DNA from: an uncultured Ruminococcus sp.
GTDB lineage: Bacteria; Bacillota; Clostridia; Oscillospirales; Ruminococcaceae
Direction: 5' to 3'
NCBI GenBank assembly: GCA_947175005.1
Contig: CAMWLD010000031.1
Span: 1 to 12,439 of the forward strand
DNA: 12,439 nucleotides
Every line of letters starts with the position of its first letter. The stretch's first letter is position 1. A program made the position numbers and the translations under genes. Of this stretch, positions 6,230 to 12,439 are shown piece after piece. Under the pieces are notes generated by a model, which was not told where the DNA came from, did no database searches, and was given only the letters and a program-made list of their open reading frames with translations.

Positions 6230-6577
6230 TCACCCCAGCACGACCTCTAAATGGTGCAGCCCCGCAGCTCCGTAAATATATCTGACCCCCGTCACCGCAA
6301 AAACCTCCCCGCCGAAAACAATCTCACTCCTGTACCCGTCCTCCAGGAACTTAACATCTTCGGGACTGCTGTTTTGGCAGTCAAAATAAAGCACCCCGCT
6401 TTTCCCTATCCTCTCTCCCTTGCAGTCCGATTCCTTCACATGCTTTACCGTGCACCGCACATTTTCCAAATTGACCGTGCTCACAAGCTCCCCCTTTCCG
6501 AACACACCCCCGTCACTGTACCTTTTAAGCACGCACCTGTGAATAAGCGCCTCCTTCGGAATAGGAAAATCCGTCAT
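6230..6577 (-). CDS. Head-closure / minor capsid protein (Minor_capsid_1-like)
   Basis: This 115-residue protein starts at ATG 6577 inside an ATGA overlap with the stop of the connector gene upstream, which points to translational coupling and rules out longer starts. The sequence runs P-x-P-KEALIHRCVLKRY, a mid strand pair, LYFDCQNS-SPED, then a GG-x-x-F-x-V-x-G-V strand and the ending GLHHLEVVLG. The His-His-x-Glu-Val ending and overall size match the Minor_capsid_1 family of Firmicutes phages, which acts as head-closure (stopper) at the neck (recognised by eye). The neighbouring Minor_capsid_2-type gene usual in such clusters is not found. Confidence 0.6.
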   Translation of the reverse strand: MTDFPIPKEALIHRCVLKRYSDGGVFGKGELVSTVNLENVRCTVKHVKESDCKGERIGKSGVLYFDCQNSSPEDVKFLEDGYRSEIVFGGEVFAVTGVRYIYGAAGLHHLEVVLG

Positions 6578-7083
6578 ACTCTCACGCCCCCTCTGTATAA
6601 AAGCCCGCCCTTGTCCAGTATCAGCAAAGCCTCTTCGCAAACCTTTCCGCGGGCATATCCATTCGCAGCCAAGCCCGATCCATTTTCGGATTTTTCCGAA
6701 CCGCCGCTTTCCGCCGCAGCCGATATGTAATCGTAATTCACCGAAAAATCCCCTAACTTCACTGAAGAAATAACCGCATTTGCACTGCTCTCCCCCGTCA
6801 TATTTCCTTCGCCCGAATCCAAGCCCTCCGCATCCGAAACGGAATTTTCATCTCCCGATACACTTGCCAAAAAATCCGCCTGAACGCATACCGCCGTCTT
6901 TAAGATCAGGGCGTCCCCCTCATCGGAAATTTTCCCTCCGAACGCACCGGAGGCTCTGTCCGAGCAAACGCACCAAACATCTCTTTCAGCCCTGCGCAGC
7001 AGCTTTTTCAAGCCCTTTTCACCCCGCTCCGAATAAGCCTCGCCGCCGTAATCATTCACATAAAAATCAATATCCGTCAGCAA
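6574..7083 (-). CDS. Head-tail connector (adaptor) protein with low-complexity insertions
   Basis: The protein has 169 residues from a TTG at 7083, supported by GGAG (7092-7095) 8 nt upstream and no better start. N-terminal DFYVNDYGGEAYSERGEKGLKKLLRRAERDV, given in pieces, is the helical start typical of small connectors of A118/TP901-like phages. KTAVCVQADFLA (62-73), a strand VKLGDFSVNYDYIS (108-121) and the ending ALLILDKGGLLYRGGVRV also match the pattern. It would bind the portal from below and link head to neck. The family is usually about 110-130 residues; the excess is two acidic Ser/Gly-rich inserts at about 74-102 and 123-140. The gene ends in an ATGA overlap with the next. Confidence 0.65.
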   Translation of the reverse strand: MLTDIDFYVNDYGGEAYSERGEKGLKKLLRRAERDVWCVCSDRASGAFGGKISDEGDALILKTAVCVQADFLASVSGDENSVSDAEGLDSGEGNMTGESSANAVISSVKLGDFSVNYDYISAAAESGGSEKSENGSGLAANGYARGKVCEEALLILDKGGLLYRGGVRV

Positions 7084-7235
7084 AAATCTCTCTCCTTATT
7101 TTTTATTTTTTAAATAACACTCTCTCGTTAAATATCGGCACCAACCGCCCCAAAAATTTCACACCCCGTCAAACATCATTACCCCATATTCAAATAAATT
7201 TCCAACCCACCCACCCGTCTTATCACATTATCGCA

Positions 7236-8144
7236 TTACTGCTCGTCGTTCTCTTCGGGTTCTTCCTCCTCCACAGCAGTCCCCTTAGCATGGCAGTAAA
7301 TACCGGCAGCCTTGTTCTCGTAAACCTCGCAAAGCCCGTAGCTTCTGTAACCGTACTTCCAGCTGTCCGCGTCGGGATTGTTTGCGGGAGGGATTATCTT
7401 AGGCACAGCAGTTTTCGTAAACTGAATAACCGCAGGCTTGTGAACTATCATAAAGTTAATGTCCTCACCGTCCGCAGCCTTTACATAGCCGCCCTCCTTT
7501 TCGCCCTCGCTCACACCGTCCAGCAGCTTTATCTTCGTGTAAAATCTCGACTGGGGCACGCAAACTATCTTCTCAAAGCCCGCCATAACAGCCCTTGACT
7601 TGCTCGTGTCCATATCGTCTATCATGCCCTTTAACATAGGCGTGATAAACAGTATTCTCTCCTCCGAGGGGACCTGTGCCGTGTCAAGCGCATTCAGCGC
7701 CTCCCGCAGCGCCGCAGCAGCCGCCTCGCCGCTCTCCAGCGTACCCGCTTTCCTTGAAATACCTTTGCAGGAAGCCAGTGTCGCAAACCTGAATGCGTCC
7801 AGCTCGGGCACAGCCTTGCCCTTTATAAACTGTGAGGCCAGACTGCCGAAAGCAATCTTCTGACTTTCTTCATTGTCCATAGCGTCCACCACGAACATTC
7901 TTCCTCTCTCATAATTGAACTTCGCCGTCTGCCAGGTCAGCGCCACATCGCCCTTAACATAGCCGTCGTTTCTCGAGTAATTCGCCAGCCCGTCCATCTT
8001 GAGCCTCGGAATGATTATCTCATTCGCATTCGCCCCCTCGCTTGCCAGCGCCCTGTCCGACTCCAGCACCGCCGTGCAGGCATTCTCCATGTAAACCTCA
8101 TCAAGTATCGTCGAATATTTCTTTGAAAGTACCATAACATTCAT
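7236..8144 (-). CDS. Major capsid protein (HK97-fold type)
   Basis: The protein has 302 residues. The frame extends upstream to 8219, but ATG 8144 with AGGAGG at 8155-8160 is the better start. Landmarks are KYSTILDEVYMENA near the N-terminus, RGRMFVVDAMDNEES (about 80-94), a long helix AAAAALREALNAL, and a C-terminal segment ADSWKYGYRSYGLCEVYENKAAGIYCH. The Arg-x-Met/Phe...DAMDNEE and late Tyr-rich segments are typical of major capsid proteins found next to A118-type portals (family knowledge). It assembles the icosahedral shell using the scaffold encoded just upstream. No N-terminal delta-domain or protease is evident. The last 11 residues carry eight acidic side chains, an unusual tail for a coat protein. 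Confidence 0.75.
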   Translation of the reverse strand: MNVMVLSKKYSTILDEVYMENACTAVLESDRALASEGANANEIIIPRLKMDGLANYSRNDGYVKGDVALTWQTAKFNYERGRMFVVDAMDNEESQKIAFGSLASQFIKGKAVPELDAFRFATLASCKGISRKAGTLESGEAAAAALREALNALDTAQVPSEERILFITPMLKGMIDDMDTSKSRAVMAGFEKIVCVPQSRFYTKIKLLDGVSEGEKEGGYVKAADGEDINFMIVHKPAVIQFTKTAVPKIIPPANNPDADSWKYGYRSYGLCEVYENKAAGIYCHAKGTAVEEEEPEENDEQ

Positions 8145-8413
8145 AAATAAATTTCCTCCTTTGATCTTTCCGCTTGTAAATTCCCAAGCAATTTTTCTTA
8201 TTTTCCTAACTTTTTTCAATTGAATTCTAAAAGCTTTCTCCGATCTGTCCGAAAATAATTTTTTTGACCCTTCAATAAATTATCCCCTCAAAACTATCAT
8301 ACGCACATTATCGGAGCTTCAAAAAAGCCGTATTTTTTTCTAACCGACAAACTTCCCTCCGCCCCCCTATCTAAGCAACATCATCACATCACCCCTTTCA
8401 CCCGAAAGCATTA
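8145..8413. other. 269-nt scaffold-capsid spacer, AT-rich
   Basis: No gene is visible. It holds the strong capsid Shine-Dalgarno and a weak promoter-like pair on the minus strand, TTGAAG (8322-8317) and TATGAT (8301-8296), with only 15 nt between them. A bulged long-range inverted repeat joins 8231-8244 with 8310-8319. The spacer may give the capsid gene extra expression through its own promoter or mRNA structure, but the sequence does not prove it. Confidence 0.3.
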
Positions 8414-8890
8414 CTAATTTTTCAATCCGCAAGCCCGTCTTAAAGCAGCGTCCGTATCATCGAAGCTTCTCTCCGACCTTACCCCCGTAGTGACCCCCGA
8501 AAAACCTTTTCCAAGCCCCCTGCCTCCAAAGGAGCAATTTCTGCCCGAATTATTTCCTTTAGAAACCGCCGAGCATATCCTCTCGTAAATCGCCCTCACA
8601 GCCTCTTCCAGATCGCAGGCATTGCCAACACCGCTGCCGCCGTCCCCGCCGGCATTTTCCCCATGAACCGCAATAGAAATTATATCCCCCGCGATCTCCA
8701 TAGGTATACCCGCCTTAGCGCAGGCAAGCTCCCCTTTGAGCCGCATATTTTCCGTCTCCAGCTCCCTGCTTCTGTCATTCTCTGCCTCATTCGCATAAGC
8801 CTTTCCGAGAGCCTCTTCCACACCGCCGTCCACCGTATCACCCCCGGAAAAATTCTCGGTATTTTCCCCATTCAAAACCTTTTCTTCCAT
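8414..8890 (-). CDS. Phage capsid scaffold protein
   Basis: This is a 158-residue protein from ATG 8890 with AAAGGAGG 10 nt upstream; the longer frame to 8974 lacks a site. The N-terminus is acidic and Gly/Asn-rich. Then a charged coiled coil spans about residues 25-62 (motifs RELETENMRLKGELA), followed by an AGIPMEIAGDIISIA helix and a second helix DLEEAVRAIYERI. A flexible Gly/Ser-rich stretch leads to the basic C-terminal helix DDTDAALRRACGLKN. This acidic coiled coil plus short basic tail layout is that of scaffolds that bind coat protein during procapsid assembly and leave afterwards. Position between portal and major capsid gene agrees. No protease motif is present, so it is not a fused protease-scaffold. 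Confidence 0.7.
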   Translation of the reverse strand: MEEKVLNGENTENFSGGDTVDGGVEEALGKAYANEAENDRSRELETENMRLKGELACAKAGIPMEIAGDIISIAVHGENAGGDGGSGVGNACDLEEAVRAIYERICSAVSKGNNSGRNCSFGGRGLGKGFSGVTTGVRSERSFDDTDAALRRACGLKN

Positions 8891-8978
8891 CTTAAAAATT
8901 CCTCCTTTTAGACTGTTCACATTAAAATTTTTTTCATCGGGTATAAACCCGCATATAAAACATATCCTCACCAAAATA

Positions 8979-10385
8979 TCAACCGCTCACCGCCATAAAG
9001 CTTCCCTCCCTTTCTATCTTTTCAAGCTCCCTCTCAGCCTCTTCCTCGCTGCATTCGAGCACCTCCATAACAGCCGATAACCTGCTTCTCAGCCCCGCAT
9101 TCACAAGCCTAATATTCCTGTCAATGATCTCGCTCCTGTCAACCGTCCGCCTGTCCGAAAAAGCTACTCTGACACTGATCTCCCTGTCACTAAGATCGCC
9201 GCACATTATCCCGCAGGCAATGATCGCCCTTGCCGCCTTTTCAATGACCTCCGCAGCCATAGCCCTGTTCTGCTGCATAGTGGTGTCCGTCCTTGTCTCC
9301 ATGCTTTTTATCTCGGCAGCCGTCCTTACCCCCGTCGAACCCGAAAAGGATAACGTCCCCGCACTAAGTCCCGTCTGAAAGCAAAGAATATTCAGCAGCG
9401 CATTTATTCCCTCCACGTGCTCCGTCACCCGCAGCTCCGCCGTGTTGTCCGTTATCTTCAGATCCCGCTCTTCATCGCATTTGAGCGCCTGATAAACCTC
9501 ATCGTCAGCGTCAAAATACCTGCTCACATTTCCCGTATCCGGGTCAACCACCGTCCGTATGCAGGAGCTCGGAACGATTATCCTCTTTCTTCCCAGCACG
9601 AATTCCCTCGAAAAGCTGTCAAACGCCACATCGAGCGCCTTCAGCGTGTCCATGCAGTTTGCAAAGCAGCTAAGCCCCAGCAAAGACCCCTCCGCTAAAT
9701 TATTCGCCGCCGCAGGCCTGAAATACGCAAAGCACTGCTCCCTCAGCTCATCATATTCCGCCCTTTCCTCAAGACCCGGATATAAGCTTTCAATAGGTAT
9801 CCTGTCCCCGAGCGTCCCGTTTTTTGAAGCAAACAAAGCCCGCTCCACACTTACTCTCCCGTCAAATCTCTGCCTCTCCAGAAGCGTGTAATAAACCCCG
9901 CCCCTTGAGTATCTGCTTCGGAATATCCCCTCATTAATGCCGCCCTGTCCGCACCCCACAGGGATAAACCCCTCTGCGTCCACATAATCGAGTCTTACCT
10001 CTCCGTCCGCCAGATAAACCTTCAGCGCACCGCCCCCCAGCGCATAAGCCTTGCTGAAAAAACCGGGCATATTCTCCCAGAACCCGTTTTTCCGCAGCGC
10101 CTCGTCCACATATCTCCGGCACTCCTCATCACCGCAGAAAATGTCCGCCTGACTTGAAAAAGTAAGCGCCGCCATGTTGTCGCATAACACCTTTGCACAC
10201 CCCAGCTGCGCCATTTTCCTGTACCCTCTCCCGTACAGTCCCGACCGCCTCGCATACCCCCAGGGCGGCTCCCCCCTGTACACCTCCGCACAAGCCTCAA
10301 TAACGCCCCTGTAATACTCTTCATATCGAGGCAGTATAACCTCGGGAAACGCCTCTCTCGCCTCGCTCACAATATCCGCACTCAT
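8979..10385 (-). CDS. Portal protein, A118/SPP1 gp6-like
   Basis: This is a 468-residue protein from ATG 10385, with AAAGGAGG at a good distance; a TTG directly before it is less likely. Landmarks are an N-terminal helix, FSSQADIFCGDEEC (about 77-90), AYALGGGALKVYL (about 113-125), AFDSFSREFVLGRKRIIVP (about 254-272), and GTLSFSGSTGVRTAAEIKS (about 343-361) followed by a long helical region. The LSFSG-TG-RTA-E-IKS segment is diagnostic of A118-type portals as I know the family. The dodecameric ring would sit at one capsid vertex and serve as the DNA channel and terminase docking site. Length is normal. The gene after it is the scaffold, with no MuF-type minor head gene in between. Confidence 0.85.
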   Translation of the reverse strand: MSADIVSEAREAFPEVILPRYEEYYRGVIEACAEVYRGEPPWGYARRSGLYGRGYRKMAQLGCAKVLCDNMAALTFSSQADIFCGDEECRRYVDEALRKNGFWENMPGFFSKAYALGGGALKVYLADGEVRLDYVDAEGFIPVGCGQGGINEGIFRSRYSRGGVYYTLLERQRFDGRVSVERALFASKNGTLGDRIPIESLYPGLEERAEYDELREQCFAYFRPAAANNLAEGSLLGLSCFANCMDTLKALDVAFDSFSREFVLGRKRIIVPSSCIRTVVDPDTGNVSRYFDADDEVYQALKCDEERDLKITDNTAELRVTEHVEGINALLNILCFQTGLSAGTLSFSGSTGVRTAAEIKSMETRTDTTMQQNRAMAAEVIEKAARAIIACGIMCGDLSDREISVRVAFSDRRTVDRSEIIDRNIRLVNAGLRSRLSAVMEVLECSEEEAERELEKIEREGSFMAVSG

Positions 10386-10474
10386 CAAAATTCCTCCTTT
10401 ATATTTTCATTTTCTCCCAATTGACCTTCCAATCCCAACAAAATAAATACGTCCGACTCCTAAAATTCCGCCCC

Positions 10475-11725
10475 CTAACTCCGCTCCATTATCTCTCTCA
10501 TTCTCTTCTCCGTAGAGTATTCCTGCGCGTCCAGACTGTCAATGTTGACCGACCCGTTATCCAGCCGCCTGTCGATCCCGGAGGTGTTCTTTTCCCAAAC
10601 AGCCTCCCCGAAAGCCCTTATGGTGTTTTCGCAGTGGGAACATATAAAATACTTACCCCGCCCCATAATAGCGTTGTAAAACCTTATCCGCTGATTGATG
10701 TCCCCCTTTCTCGCATTGTGCAGCATAACAGGCAGCCCCGCCTTTCTCACCGCATTTTCAAGCCCCCTTATGAGCACCTGCTCGGCGCTGTCGCAGTAAA
10801 CATCGCATACCCTCGGATATTTCTTCACCGCCCGCCTTGCAAAGCTCACAAACTCCCGCTCCAATTCTTTCGGTGACATGACCCCTTTCCTGTAAAACTC
10901 GTCCAGCGTAATAATTTTTTCATATCCCGCCGTGTACCCCGTCAAATTAAACGCCGTCGCCGAACCGTTACCCCCGAAATCCACCCCAATATCCGCCATA
11001 ATAATGTCGCTCGCCTTAATTTTTCCCGAACCAATCACAAACCTCTCGGGCGCATTCGCAAACTCACCGTAAACAGCCCCCTCCGCACTTTTCCATAACC
11101 CCAGTATGTACCTGTCGTAAAAGACCGAACCCGCATATTCCCTCTTTAAATTTTCACGGAATTCCTCCGTCAGCGCCGTGTTGTCATCTATCGTAAACCG
11201 TGAAACTCTTATGCTTCCGCCTTCCTTTTCTTCCCTGTCAATGAATCTTTTAAACCAGTGAAAAGGTGAAGCAGGATTGCAGCTCCCGTCAAAAACCGCC
11301 CCCGGCCTGTCCAGCCTCGACATCAGCATAATAAAGAAATCCTCGCTCCAGCTTGTCACCTCGTCGCCGTAACAGTAGCTGACGCTCGCCCCCCGCAGCC
11401 TCTCCGCCATGCCGCTCCTGTACGCCCCCACCGCATAGCATTCCCGCCCGCATATCCTGACCTTTCCGCCCTTGCCCAAACGCCCCACGACCTTCTCGCC
11501 GAACATCTCCCGCATAGGCGCTAAAATATTTCTCTCCAGCGTTCCTTCCGTAAACCCCGCCAGCACAATTATCCCCCACTTGTCCGCATGACATACCCTG
11601 TAAGGAATGCGGAAATAATCAAGATAAGTCTTACCCGACCTTACCGCCCCCACCGAAATATTCCACCGCCTCGGCTCAAAAATGCTTTCTCTCCAAACCT
11701 GTCTCTGTTTCTCCGTAAGTATCAA
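10475..11725 (-). CDS. terL: Terminase large subunit (packaging ATPase and nuclease)
   Basis: This is a 416-residue protein that motors DNA into procapsids and cuts concatemers. Walker A is GAVRSGKT (26-33). Walker B is SYCYGDE with Asp121-Glu122. A coupling motif DGSCNP lies at 146-151. The RNase H-like nuclease carries Asp249 (GVDFGG), Asp312 (CDSAE) and Asp396/Asp399 (NIDSLD). All key residues are present, so the enzyme looks intact. The start is forced: an in-frame TGA lies immediately before TTG 11725, and that TTG overlaps the stop of a 12-codon ORF (TTGA, 4-nt overlap). A GGGGTGG site lies close upstream (11730-11736). Genes for small terminase and portal flank it in the usual order. 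Family: phage terminase large subunit of the PBSX/Terminase_3-like type. Confidence 0.9.
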   Translation of the reverse strand: MILTEKQRQVWRESIFEPRRWNISVGAVRSGKTYLDYFRIPYRVCHADKWGIIVLAGFTEGTLERNILAPMREMFGEKVVGRLGKGGKVRICGRECYAVGAYRSGMAERLRGASVSYCYGDEVTSWSEDFFIMLMSRLDRPGAVFDGSCNPASPFHWFKRFIDREEKEGGSIRVSRFTIDDNTALTEEFRENLKREYAGSVFYDRYILGLWKSAEGAVYGEFANAPERFVIGSGKIKASDIIMADIGVDFGGNGSATAFNLTGYTAGYEKIITLDEFYRKGVMSPKELEREFVSFARRAVKKYPRVCDVYCDSAEQVLIRGLENAVRKAGLPVMLHNARKGDINQRIRFYNAIMGRGKYFICSHCENTIRAFGEAVWEKNTSGIDRRLDNGSVNIDSLDAQEYSTEKRMREIMERS

Positions 11726-11760
11726 TCAACCACCCCTATCTTTCTTAAAAACCCTCTCAT
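11722..11760 (-). CDS. 12-codon leader ORF coupled to the large terminase gene
   Basis: An ATG at 11760, with AGGAG ending 4 nt upstream (11765-11769), opens a 12-residue ORF, MRGFLRKIGVVD. Its TGA (11724-11722) shares bases with the terminase TTG start. This mirrors the ATGA coupling seen at the connector/head-closure junction. A ribosome ending the leader would be positioned to restart at the TTG. The peptide itself matches nothing I know, and the ORF could be accidental. Confidence 0.4.
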   Translation of the reverse strand: MRGFLRKIGVVD

Positions 11761-11803
11761 AAATCTCCTATCTTTTTCCCAAAATTTCCATGACCTCTCT
11801 CAG

Positions 11804-11837
11804 CCCCTCAAACCGCCCTCACAACCCCGTTCACCCC
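11804..11837 (-). other. Four-G-run tract (possible G-quadruplex)
   Basis: On the coding strand, G-runs of 4, 4, 3 and 4 are separated by 5, 6 and 8 nt (runs at 11837-11834, 11828-11825, 11818-11816, 11807-11804). The longest loop slightly exceeds the usual 7-nt limit. It lies in the otherwise empty terminase spacer (11726-11876), just upstream of the leader ORF. Confidence 0.3.
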
Positions 11838-11876
11838 TCACACCAAACCACCCAAAGCCGAAATCATTATTAATTA

Positions 11877-12203
11877 TTAATTAAAATCCTCCCCCGTCTC
11901 CAGCAGCTTCATCAGCCTGTCCGCCGCTTCGTCCTCACCCTCGTCCGCAGCGAACGCCCCGTAAGCCTTACCCAAAAGCTCCAGCGCACGCAGCTTGTCA
12001 TGCAGCTTCACTTCAATCCCCTTCGTTCCCGCCTTTACCGAGCAAACCGCCCTCTTGCTGTCACGGCTCAAACTCCCGCTGTCCGTCACCGTCAGAACCT
12101 GTCCCTCCCCGGGCACATTCTCCACACTCACATACTTCGTAAAATCCGAAAACGCAATAGCCGCAATCTCCGCCATTATCCTCTTCCTGCTTATCTTTCT
12201 CAT
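11877..12203 (-). CDS. terS: Small terminase subunit, short form lacking the N-terminal HTH
   Basis: The protein has 108 residues from ATG 12203; GTG 12221, with GGAGG 9 nt upstream, would add six residues and may be the real start. MAEIAAIAFSDFTKYV (8-25 region), SVKAGTKGIEVKLHDK and ALELLGKAYGAF match the second half of Terminase_2-type small subunits. These recognise DNA and hand it to the large subunit. In full-length relatives this is preceded by about 50-60 residues with a helix-turn-helix for pac/cos binding; that part is absent, and no in-frame sequence for it exists upstream because a separate zinc-ribbon gene occupies the space. The C-terminal helix is acidic. The remaining part should still oligomerise and contact the large subunit. 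Confidence 0.65.
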   Translation of the reverse strand: MRKISRKRIMAEIAAIAFSDFTKYVSVENVPGEGQVLTVTDSGSLSRDSKRAVCSVKAGTKGIEVKLHDKLRALELLGKAYGAFAADEGEDEAADRLMKLLETGEDFN

Positions 12204-12204
12204 C

Positions 12205-12402
12205 TCACACCCACCATTCACAGTAATTATCCTCCACAAACATCGCCAGTTCATGCCTGTACTCTCTCAAAAACTCCCTCAGCACATCATCGACCACCCT
12301 GCCGCATATCTCATCAACAAAGCACTCACGGCACATTCCGAATTGTTCCTTCTCCCTCACGCTGATATTATCCCAGCATACCGGGCAGCTGCACACCGTC
12401 AT
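12205..12402 (-). CDS. Small zinc-ribbon protein upstream of terminase
   Basis: The protein has 65 residues from ATG 12402, with AGGGGGAG about 7 nt upstream. Cys6-Pro-Val-Cys9 and Cys24-Arg-Glu-Cys27, 14 residues apart, form a classic four-cysteine zinc ribbon. A helical, acidic C-terminal half (about 29-58) ends in CEWWV. No catalytic motif is present. The gene ends one base before the small terminase ATG, so they are very likely co-translated. Such ribbons often bind nucleic acid or act as adaptors. Given the missing DNA-binding domain in the next gene, it may cooperate with the terminase; that is inference only. Confidence 0.65.
   Translation of the reverse strand: MTVCSCPVCWDNISVREKEQFGMCRECFVDEICGRVVDDVLREFLREYRHELAMFVEDNYCEWWV
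12219..12235 (-). promoter_or_regulatory. Strong Shine-Dalgarno pointing to an alternative GTG start of the small terminase
   Basis: GGAGG (12235-12231) lies 9 nt before GTG 12221, in frame with the small terminase and inside the 3' end of the zinc-ribbon gene. The ATG at 12203 has only a GGTGG-like site. Both starts are possible; only the first six residues are affected. Confidence 0.45.
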
Positions 12403-12439
12403 ATCAAGTCTCCCCCTCTTATCATTTTCATCCAAATTT
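12399..12439 (-). CDS. Possible 3' end of an upstream gene
   Basis: A frame open from the window edge ends in TGA at 12401-12399 and overlaps the zinc-ribbon ATG as ATGA. The 12 visible codons end in KMIRGGDLI. The coupling-type overlap suggests a real upstream late gene, but too little is visible to name it. Confidence 0.3.
   Translation of the reverse strand, partial: IWMKMIRGGDLI

Noticed and set aside
6780..7598. 272-codon plus-strand ORF
   Set aside because: It is antisense to connector and capsid genes and full of Pro/His/Arg from the C-rich strand, with no ribosome-binding site.
8145..8219. Upstream extension of the major capsid gene
   Set aside because: The added residues are basic leader-like sequence without a Shine-Dalgarno site, whereas ATG 8144 has AGGAGG at good spacing.
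8296..8322. Promoter for the capsid gene
   Set aside because: The -35/-10 spacing of 15 nt is too short and the -35 match is poor, so I list it only inside the spacer note.
1..12439. CRISPR arrays, tRNA genes, insertion sequences
   Set aside because: I saw no regularly spaced direct repeats of the right size, no cloverleaf-like tRNA sequence and no transposase-like protein on either strand.

Overview
The window is the late structural module of a tailed phage or prophage (Caudoviricetes). Every supported gene is on the minus strand and transcribed from the right edge to the left. The host is most likely a Gram-positive Clostridia-type bacterium, perhaps Oscillospirales/Ruminococcus-like. This rests on strong GGAGG Shine-Dalgarno sites, use of TTG and GTG starts, an A118/SPP1-type portal, and lipoproteins carrying a Clostridia-style irregular leucine-rich repeat. 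The taxonomic call is inference.

Right part (about 12.4 to 7.2 kb): DNA packaging and head. A small zinc-ribbon protein is followed by an unusually short small terminase, a complete large terminase (ATPase plus nuclease), an A118-type portal, a scaffold protein and an HK97-fold-type major capsid protein. No prohead protease and no MuF-type minor head protein are present. Large-terminase translation appears to start at a TTG that overlaps the stop of a 12-codon leader ORF.

Middle part (about 7.1 to 3.2 kb): neck and tail. A connector (adaptor), a head-closure protein, a probable tail-terminator-like protein, a probable tube protein, a small tail protein and a hub/baseplate-like protein follow. 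The gap 5398-5775 has no convincing gene. It holds three consecutive hairpins, and the loop of one is complementary to a downstream segment (pseudoknot-capable), plus AT-rich 20-nt repeats. No tape-measure gene is present. The place where it would be expected is a 163-nt AT-rich stretch of micro-ORFs.

Left part (about 3.1 kb to 1): a short modular tail protein with two N-terminal NG-[ET]-Y repeats, a Pro/Asp linker and a unique C-terminal domain, then two tandemly duplicated leucine-rich-repeat lipoproteins. Each lipoprotein has its own sigma-A-like promoter. The second also has a perfect 18-bp dyad containing TACAnnTGTA over its predicted transcription start. They look like host-surface cargo (morons) rather than virion genes, though they could be host genes flanking the element.

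The set could build a small capsid with a short or minimal tail, or be a remnant or domesticated phage. No integrase, lysis or replication genes are in view, so element boundaries and viability cannot be judged.
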